Part shown: piece after piece, positions 56,001 through 64,000 of the stretch
How the letters are laid out: the number at the start of each line of letters is the position of its first letter
How positions within the stretch are numbered: the first letter of the stretch is position 1
NCBI GenBank assembly: GCA_016858145.1
Contig: JAEHOE010000017.1
Location: forward strand, 496,001 to 560,000
Length of the DNA: 64,000 nucleotides
Origin: Edaphochlamys debaryana
Lineage: Eukaryota; Chlorophyta; Chlorophyceae; Chlamydomonadales
Direction: 5' to 3'
Translations under genes and position numbers: made by a program
Notes under the pieces: model-generated
Seen by the model: the letters and a program-made list of their open reading frames with translations, nothing else
Told to the model about the DNA's origin: nothing
The model's database searches: none

Positions 56001-59000
56001 GCGACGAGCTTACCCATCCACCCGGCGCCGCCGCCAGCGGGGGACCAGCCCGGCCCCATGCCTCAAGTCCCGCACCTGGCGCCGCCGCCTCCGCCACGGC
56101 CTCGGCCTCCGCCGGGGCCGCCCGCGCCGCTGCCAGCGGCGCCGCTGCGGCGCCCCTCCTTGCGATGTCGGCGGCGTCGGCGGCTGCGGAGCGTGAGCCG
56201 CTGCTCGACCAGATGGCAGTCATGTGGCTGCACCAGATGCACGGCACGTACGGCACGCGCGTGGCGGCGCGGCGGCTGCAGGGGCGGGGGCGGTGGGGTG
56301 CCGAGGCGGGGCAGTTGCACGGTATGAAGCCGGCAGAGGTGAGGGCTGGGGTTGCTGCTGCCTGTGGGGGTGAGGGGACGCGCCGCGCCCGTCGCTTGCG
56401 GGCGCGTTGCCGGGCACACACGCGCTACGCCGCCGCTCCCAGCCAGCTCACACACCCTGCTGTGCCCCCGCCCCTTCCTCGTCAAGACGTTTGCTGGAAA
56501 TGCCCTGTGTGACCCTGTCATGCCCCCGTTGTGCCCCGCCTCTCCCCTCCAGGTGGGGGCCGTGCTGTGCCGCCTGGCCGAGTGGGCGGAGCACCGGGCC
56601 CTGGGGCCCGCCTCCGCCTCCGCACGCGCCGCCGTGGCTGAGCTGGTGCCGCTCCTAGTCGAGCTGGCGCACCACACCGGTAGGTGTACGGCAGGTGTAC
56701 GGCAGGTGTACGGCAGGTGTACGGCCAGAGGGGCAGGGGTTTGTGTGGAGCGCTTTGGTCCGGCTACCGGCTACTGTTCAGTGTCGCTAGCTGGACGCCT
56801 TCAGCTTCATCTCCAGCCGGCGAACGCCCGTGCATTGGGAGCGCGCACGCAGGACGTGTTTGGTCCTCCCATGGCATGGGGCTGCGCAGAGCTCAAATGC
56901 CGTACACCGTCACCCTGCCACTCCCGGCTTCTCTCGGTTACGCTGTACGCAGACTTGTACCAGAGCAGCCACGCCGGCATCGCGGGCAGCCTGGCGAAAC
57001 TCCTCAAACCAACCGACCCTCAGCCGCCCGCCCAACCGCCGCCCCAACCGTCGCCGGCGCTGCCTCCTCTGCTGCAGCGGGGCGAATGCGCGCACTTGCT
57101 TGCCTTATGTCTCGAGTCACCGCCAGCATTACGAACCTCCCAACTGGCGTGGGCGCATCCCAAAGGGCCTCTCAGCCTTCTGGTGGAGCGCCTGGCGGCG
57201 GCGGGTGGCGCCGGCGGCGGCGAGGCGGCGGAGGCGGCGGCAGCGCTGGCGGCTGAGCACCTGGCGGAGGCGGAGGCAGGAGCCACAGTGGTGAGTGGTG
57301 GGGGCAACATCCCATTACTAGAAACCATTTTCAGCTGAGATGCGAGTTGCGAAGTGGGTCGGAAAGCGGTAAAGCATCTCAACCCAGGAAAGCCCGAGGC
57401 TCCTATGCTGCTATTGTTGCACAGTGCGGGGCGAAGCAGCTGGGTTTCCACCTCTGCCGGTAGCAGGCCTCGGGGCAACTAGCGGTCCTTCGTCGTGCCT
57501 TGGTCGTGCCAGGCCCCACCGGGGCACCACCGCACCAAGCATGTAAACCCAGGGCTACCCCCGCTATCCTCGACCCGCCCTCCCTTCTGTGCAGGTGCGC
57601 TCCTCCACCGGGGCCCCACGCGGTGAACCTGAAAGCGCCACCTCGCACGGCTTCGACCAACCACCGCCGCTGCTGGCGCTCCTACGTGCCCTGCGCTCCC
57701 CAGCACCCTGGCGGCCCCTCGCCGACGATGTCGCACCCGCACTTGACGGCAGCGATGCCGTACAGCACCCCATCAATGCCGTACCGCCGTACGGAGATCT
57801 CCTCGTGCGGCACAGCGTCAAGGCGCTGCCGGCCGTGTTCGGCGCTGTGCTCAGGCAGACGCTTCGCGGTGCGGAGGCTCGGGGCCGTCCGGGCGCAGCA
57901 GGGGCCTCCCACGCGACCGCGGACCAGCCGGCGGCGGCGTCGGCAGGAGCGGCAGGAGTGGCAGCAAGGTCGCTGCCAGCTGACGTCAACCCCACCTGGG
58001 CAGAGGTTGACGTCATCTTCGAAACCCTGTCGGCCGCTGCCGCCGTACAGCGCAGCGCCGACGCAGTCACGATCAGGATCCAACCGCCAACGGACAGTAC
58101 TGGGGCTATTCAAGATTCCAACGGCCAGGCCGCGCCGCCGCCGCCGCCACAGCGGTCGCATGCCCAAGCGGACCTGGCGGAGGTGGCGACGGCGGCGCTG
58201 GCGCTGGCAGCGCGGCGGTGGCACGAGGTGCCGCTGGCGGCGCTGACTGCGGCGGCGGCAGACGCGGCGGCGCTGGGTGCGGAGGCGCCGCGGGAGGTGG
58301 CGCTGGCGGAGGCGGCTCTGGCGGCGGTGGAGCTGAGGGAGGGCGCGGCGGCGATGGAGGTGCGGGGTGCCGTACGGTTGCCGTACTCAGCCATGTAGGA
58401 TACGTGAGCCACAGGGGTCCCCGTCGCACGCTCACACCACACACACCGCCCGTCCCCACATGCCCACCCGTCCCCACATGCCCACCCGTCCCCACATGCC
58501 CATGCCCATGCCCACTCCGCCGCCCAGGCCCTGGGACACGCCATCCAAGCGGCCCGTCTGGCGGCGTGGGAGCACGCGAACGCAACCGAGGGTGTGCCAG
58601 CCGCGGCGGCGGGGGATTGGGGCCCAGACGCGGAGGCCACCATAGAGGCCGCTATGGGCGCAGACCTGGGCACGGACCTCGGGGGCATGGAGCCTGAGTC
58701 GGCGGCCGGCGGGCGGGCCGAGGAGGCAGGGGCACCAGCGGTTGGGGCCGCGGAGCTGGGTCCAGGGGCTGCAGCCGGCGTGGAGGGCGCCAATGTCGAT
58801 ACCGCCGAAGGCGAGGGTGGAGGAGAGGAAGGAGGAGAAGACGGAGGAGGCGGAGGAGGTGCCCCGGCGGCCGCCAGCATTGTGGCTGTGTGGACCGCCA
58901 CGTGGCCCCGGCTGCTTGGCTCGCTGCAGCTGGTGAGGTGGAAGGGGCGACTGGTGGAAGAGGCGACTGGCAGCGCCCCACGGGGCAGGGCAGGGCAGGG

Positions 59001-62000
59001 CTCTTGAACAGGGGTTGCGATCGCGTTTTGGTGTATGTCTGTAGTTGTGTGGACTCGATTCGTTCGTTCGCCCGCCCTAGACTCACTCCATGTCACCTTC
59101 CGCCCAGGCTACCGCCGCACTCGACAAGGCGCGCCGGGGAGCTTCTGCTTGCGCTGCCCTTGGGGAGCCGCCCCATGGCGCCCTGTCCGGCGGTGGCGGC
59201 AGCGGCAGGGCCCAGGCGCCGCGTCTGGAAGACGTTCATTTCCTGCAGGTGCGTTGGCAGATCAGCTGCCCGGTCCCCGGTGTGTGTGATGGGTTTGCTG
59301 GCTTGTCACAAGCCCCAGTCATGATGAATGATTACCGGTAGTAAAGGATGAATGATGGTTGAATGAATGATGAGTGAACTTAGTTGATGAACTTGTTCCG
59401 AGAGCCGTAGACCGCTCCACCCATCCGCCGCCCCCTCACCACCCTCCTTTCCGCCTCCCTCCAGGTGCCTTCCACCCTGGTCCGCGCCGCCTCCGCCGCC
59501 CTGGCCGCCGCCTGCACCGCCCAGGACCGCCTCCACCGCGCCAGCCTCCCGCAGGGCCCTGCCGGACTGCCGCTGATGGAGCCCCCGCCGGGCCTCGTGG
59601 ACGCAGGTGGGGGCGGGGCGGGGGGGGCGCGGGGGGGGCGATCGGCCAGCGGCCACCAGCTACATGGCAATGGCGATGTGCACCCCACGACGAGTTGAAT
59701 GGCTGAACTGCGGGCGGGCTGTCACCTCGACCCAACCGCGCGGAGGGCCGGTCTACCCCACCATGACTTGCTTGCATACCGGTACAACACCTGGAAGCGT
59801 GTCTCATGTGATTGTTACGCCGCAGCAGCCTGTGCTTCTCCTCTACTGCAAGGCCTGCCTGCGCCTGCACGTGCCCACCCAGCCGCCCTCGCTCCCGCCC
59901 CGCAGTACTGTCATTGACGGAGGCAGAGCGGGACCTGCTGCGCGCATGGCGGGCCTCGGCCCCGGCAATCCAGACCCAGCTGCTGGCGGCGCTCGAAGCA
60001 GCGGCGGCGGCGGCGGCGGCAGCGTCCGGCCAGGAGGCAGCATCGTCAGCGGCGGCGGCGGCTGCAGCGGCAGCGGCCGCGCTGACGGAGGCGTTGGCAC
60101 CAGTGCCGTCGTCACCGCTCCGGCCCCCGGTCGCGGGCGGGGATGCGGAGCGTGCAGACGACGGAGGCGGGGGCGGCGGGGGCAGCAGCACGGCGTTGGA
60201 GCAGTTTCGCGTCGCTGTGCAGGCGGCGGCGGCGGTGGGCCGCATGGGCCCAGCGCTGGCGTCGAGCCAGGAGGCGCTGGCGGCGACGGCGCTGCGGCTT
60301 TCGGGCGACGCCTTTACGGAGGCGGCGGCGGCGGCGGATAAGGGTAACAAGGAGGGCCGCAGCATGCGTGCGGCAGTGGCGGCGGCGGTGCGTGACGTCG
60401 CTCTGCCCGCCCTGCGCCTGCATTCGCAAGTCGCCGCCGCCATGGCGGCCGCAGCCGACGGCGGCGGTGCCGCGTTCGCCGCTGACGGCGCCGCCAGCGC
60501 GCTAGTTCCGCTGGCGGCGGCGATGGAACAGAACAGTTGGGCGATCGTCGGCCTGGCGGCGCCGTCACCACATCGGGCATCCCGCGCCGCCGCCATCCCC
60601 GCCGCCGCCGATCGGTCGGACCCTACTCGGCGAGACGTCGTCCCGGACGAGCATCTGCCCCTGGAGCTGTTCCTCGCATTACTAAAGGCCGGTTACGTAA
60701 GGGGCGACCTGCCGCACGCCCTGGCGGAGGCGCTCGCGCTGCGCCTGCAGGCCTCCCGCGACGGCCGCCGCTCCGACGGCAGCGGCGGCGGCCGCAGTGC
60801 CGGCGGCGGCGGCCGCCGGCCGGCCGGCCTGACGGAGGCGCAGCTGGAGGCCCTGCTGCTGGCGGCGCCGACGGTGGTCTATGTGGATCGAGCTCCCGCC
60901 GCCGCCGCCGCCGCCGCCGCCGGCAAGTCGCGCGCTGCTCGCCTGGGAGCAACGCAGGGCCACTTGCTCCTCTCAGAGCTGGCGGAGGCAATGGCGGAGG
61001 CGGGCCTCTTCGACGCACCGCCGCTAGCGGCGGCGGCCGCAGGCCGCCGTCCCGCCAGAGACGGCGCCGCCGAGGCTTCCCCCAGGGGTGCGGCGGTGTC
61101 GCGAGCGGCGCTGCTGCGCCTGTCGTACGCTTTGGCCCAGGGCCCGGCGCCGCCGCGAGCCGCCTCCCGTCTGACGGGGCGGCTGTTCGCCGACCTGCTG
61201 GCGGCGGCGGCGGCGGCACACCCGGCGGCGGCGGCGGAACCGACGGCAGCGGAGGCGGAGGCGGCAGGGCTCGTGCGGCTGGCGGCCAGCGGGCGCAGCA
61301 GCGGCGACAAGGCTCTGGCTACGGCGGCAGAGATGCGGCTCGAGGCACTCCTGCGAGGGGCAACAGGTGGGGAAGGGAAGGGCGTGCGTGCCAGCGGTGA
61401 AGTAGGCAAGGGCGATGAGACTGGGTGTGGAGCGAAAGGTGGCGGCGCCGCAAAGATGTATCATTTTGCCGCGCCCTGCTGCCCTGCTCTCGCAGAGCCC
61501 GCGGACGCCCCACGCGCCGCCGCGCTGCTGGCCTCCCTGGACTCGGTGGTGTGGGAGGCCGGACGCCTGTTCGGGCTGAGGCCCGCCGCCGCGCCCCCAC
61601 CTGTGCGCTCCTCGCGGGGGGGCGGTCCGCCGGGCGCACAGCGCCGAGACCGAGGCGAGGAGGCGCGGGCGGAGGGCTCGGGTGCAGGGGCTGGGCGTGG
61701 GGGCCACCAAGGGGACGTGTGGGCGCCGTTCAGCGTCAGCAGCGGCCAGCCGGCCGCCGACATTCTGGCCGTGCTGACGGGGGCCGGCACGGCGCCGCGG
61801 GCCCTGGCGGAGGCTGGCGGCGGCGGAAGCGGAGGCGGAGGTGGCGGCGGCGGCATCGCGACGGCGCTGGCGGAGGCGGTGGCGCTGGGTGCGCCGCTGC
61901 TGCCCACGGCGCAGGCTGCTCGAGTGCTCGAGTGGGCGGCGGCCCTGGCGGATGCAGAGCCCTCCGGCGTCGACCCGGCGGTCCGTGGCTCTACTACAGG

Positions 62001-62334
62001 GGTGGAGCGGGATGCGCTCGGAAGCCTCGAAGGAGCCCCCGGGGGGCGACGTGAAGGTTCAGGGACGGGGACGGGCCGGAGGAGGCTGGGTGAACGGCTG
62101 CAAGGCGCTTGGCGGGCTGTGATCGACCGATGGCTGTCGGGGCAAAGCGCGGGGGTGGTTCGGGCCGGCGGGGTGTCCGAGCAGGGGGCGCCGGTGCGGC
62201 TGGACGGCCGCAGCGCGACGGCGCTGGTGGCTGCGGGCGAGCGGCTGGGGTGCGGCGACCGCAGGGCGTTGGCGGCGCTGGGGGAGGAGGTGGCGGAGGC
62301 GCTGGCGGAGGCGAGCGGCCGGGAAAAGGTGTAG
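47046..62334 (+). CDS. giant alanine-rich protein of unknown function, possible organelle leader
   Basis: Sixteen exons: 47046-49568, 49712-49758, 50063-50345, 50547-50603, 50766-52726, 52959-53316, 53482-55806, 55955-56338, 56553-56679, 56953-57290, 57595-58359, 58528-58932, 59108-59248, 59465-59606, 59906-61366, 61496-62334 (4051 residues, all phases consistent). The first 60 residues (RLARASQLRGLHNSLSRPLA within them) have the basic, Ser/Ala-rich character of an organelle presequence. The body is Ala-rich, with helical blocks split by Pro-rich spacers. Residues about 845-970 and 1590-1780 are probable coiled coils. Several blocks, such as LRTACAVVHTAGVSLPPRAL and ALTEACWNVGMLPPVVGQAL, look like paired-helix repeats reminiscent of organellar RNA-binding repeat proteins; this is a weak inference. 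No RAP, kinase or other catalytic motif was seen. Intron 15 (129 nt) is open and in frame, so it may be retained. Confidence 0.78.
56682..56725 (+). repeat. 11-bp tandem repeat AGGTGTACGGC x 4 at a donor site
   Basis: Four perfect units run from the donor of giant-gene intron 9 (G|GTAGGTGTACGGC). Each unit contains AGGT, so each offers a potential splice donor. Confidence 0.9.
58449..58502 (+). repeat. 18-bp tandem repeat x 3
   Basis: CCCGTCCCCACATGCCCA repeated three times near the 3' end of giant-gene intron 11, just before the acceptor of exon 12. Confidence 0.9.
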
Positions 62335-63005
62335 TTGGGACGCAGCTGTAGGTGGGTGGGTGGGCAAGCGGTCCTGGGAGGCAGGCGTACGGGCAGGCAA
62401 TGAAGGATTCGCGACGCGCGAAAGCGGCAGGGAAGGTGCTGCTGCGAAGGACGATTGTGAAAGAGGCTAGGGGAAGGCTTGCAGGGCGGGATGTGAGCTA
62501 GGCTGGCCGCTGGCGCGGGGATAGATGAAGGCGGGCTGGGGGACCACGGGCCTGGTCGACACCAGTTGCGGCCCTGGCGTCGGGGTGCAGCGGGGCATGC
62601 TTGTGTTGCGCCATGTGTTCTCCCAGGTTCCACCGAGCCCCGGCCACCCGAGGTTGCGAAGTGAACAATAGGAACGCAGGCTGGGAGAGGTGCTCCCGGG
62701 CACACGGGGCTCTCCGCCAAGGTCTCCTCGTCGAAACCCCAGCACGTTCAGTACCGCACCACCAATTGTATTTAAGCGTAGCATACGCACATTACGACAG
62801 CAGAATCTGAAGCCCCGAATTGTGTCAGAGCCTCCTGCAGCTGAGCCCTGCAGTTCTTCCAGCACGCGACACCGACAGCACTACGCTCAGGCCAGGCCAT
62901 TGTTTGTCATGACACTCAGGAGCTGAGCCTTAAGACAGTCTGGGGATCAGTTGGGTGTCAGTCCGTCACCTGCCCCCTCTCCCAGCGGTTGCGCGCGCCT
63001 GTCGC
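62335..63005. other. convergent intergenic region, no supported gene
   Basis: This separates the stop codons of the giant gene (+) and the second DUF924 gene (-), so both 3' UTRs lie here. I found no TGTAA on either strand at the expected distance. An AT-richer patch with TATTTAA lies near 62769. Confidence 0.45.
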
Positions 63006-63938
63006 TCAGTACGTGCGAATGCTCCCGTCCGCCAGCCCCGCCGCCTCCTCGGGCGTGCTCTCACGCCCCAGCACGGCGTTGCGGTGCGGGAAGCGGCCCC
63101 AGCGGGCGATCAGGTCCCGGTGGCCCTCCGCGTACGACAGAGCCTCACGGCACTTGGCGCCCGCCGCGACGGTGCGGTCGCCTCCCGCCTCGTATTTCTC
63201 TGCGGCGGAGCGATACAGACCCACGCCCTTCTGCGGTGGGGTCCATGTGGGTTGGGGCGGGCGGGAGGGGGAGGAACGGCAGGTCGTGGAGTTGGACGGA
63301 CAACGCAGGGGCAGCGGCCTTGGAACCTGGACTGTGAGGGGGAAATGTGGCCCAGGCGGAGGCGCCATGCCCGTACCTCCTGCACGGCCAGATCCTCGCT
63401 GTGCATGTACGGAAAGTACGAAAAGATCCGCAGGATGGCGGGCAGCTTCTTGTCCGTGCCGCTTGCCTGACGGCGGGGACGAGAGCAGAGATCCTCGACC
63501 AGGGCTGAGCGAGTGTGAGGCTCCACCGGACTAGCAGCCTCAAGACAGCCACAAGCACGGTTGTGTGGCTTAGCTGAACCCACAACCCAGCGCCATTTAG
63601 GCCCCGACAGCAGTGCCGAGGAGCGACCCACCACTGCAAAGTCGGCCCACTCGAGGGCCTTGGTGTCGAGAGAGAAGGCACGGGGGGTGCCCCGGTACGC
63701 GTTCCTACGGTACACGTTTGTGGCAGGTCGAGGATGCTCAGCCCGGAACCGGACGCCACACATGCCCACACCATGTGCATTATTACCTCCTTCCTTACGC
63801 CCGGGGGGCCCCGCACCTGGTGAACTGGTCCATGAGGATGATGCCCGCCACGATGCTGAACATGTCGCCCTGCTTCCAGCTGTCGAAGTCACCGCGGGCA
63901 ATCGCCTCCAGGTCGCAACCAAAGGTTTCCGCGATGTC
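63006..63938 (-). CDS. DUF924 family protein, copy 2 (5' end outside window)
   Basis: Four exons are inside the window, high to low: 63938-63817, 63704-63632, 63466-63377, 63230-63006. Their lengths (122, 73, 90, 225) and phases are identical to exons 3-6 of the copy at 29462-31580. The protein part reads DIAETFGCDLEAIARGDFDS, then IILMDQFTRNAYRGTPRAFS, KKLPAILRIFSYFPYMHSED and RWGRFPHRNAVLGRESTPEE, ending GSIRTY. The family role is not established. The first exons, with any targeting leader, lie beyond position 64000. Exon sequences are clearly paralogous while introns are unrelated, so the duplication is old. Confidence 0.9.
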
Positions 63939-64000
63939 CTGCAGGTGTGGAGAACGTTGGATGTCAGTTTCAGGAGAGCACGCGAGCCCTTGGCAGGCGC

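Noticed and set aside
1..64000. tRNA, rRNA or other structured RNA genes
   Set aside because: I looked for the tRNA B-box (GGTTCGANNCC) and rRNA-like blocks and found none that fold plausibly; a covariance-model scan was not possible.
1..64000. Intact transposon or virus-derived genes
   Set aside because: No reverse transcriptase, integrase, transposase or capsid motif was seen in any frame.

Overview
The window looks like nuclear DNA of a volvocine or other chlamydomonadalean green alga. It is very GC-rich, genes are cut by many short introns (about 100 in the models below), proteins carry long Ala/Gly/Pro runs and Ser-Pro wall-type linkers, and several genes are followed by TGTAA, the usual poly(A) signal of this group. 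The species cannot be told from the sequence. All gene models were built by hand: exon ends were chosen so that GT-AG or GC-AG sites, reading phase and protein sense agree. No transcript evidence was available.

Layout. (1) 1900-5887 (+): GAF-domain protein with a long Ala-rich tail. (2) 8124-10550 (-): 317-residue protein of unknown function with a helical C-terminus. (3) 11285-16733 (+): secreted subtilisin-like protease with Ser-Pro linkers and an internal Kazal inhibitor domain, divergent from gene 2. (4) 18560-28928 (+): 29-exon leucine-rich repeat protein, 1132 residues, with a Met/Pro/Gly tail. (5) 29462-31580 (+): DUF924 protein with a possible organelle presequence. (6) 32452-32679 (+): 75-residue protein with two DnaJ-type zinc-finger motifs. 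(7) 32.7-35.8 kb: gene-poor, with three different decayed repeat families. (8) 35777-46449 (-): 25-exon six-transmembrane potassium channel with a cyclic-nucleotide-binding-like domain. (9) 47046-62334 (+): 16-exon gene for a 4051-residue Ala-rich protein of unknown function, divergent from gene 8. (10) 63006 to the window end (-): second DUF924 gene, 5' end outside the window, with the same coding-exon lengths and phases as gene 5.

The genes do not form an evident pathway, as is usual for a nuclear genome. The most unusual feature is in the introns. Many exon-intron junctions, mostly 5' splice sites, are followed inside the intron by one or two further copies of the exon end plus donor site. 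A 23-bp sequence recurs in two distant introns of the LRR gene. The last coding exon of the channel gene is followed by decaying tandem copies of itself. Together these suggest that short tandem duplication at AG|GT sites is a frequent process here and may feed intron growth or intron birth.
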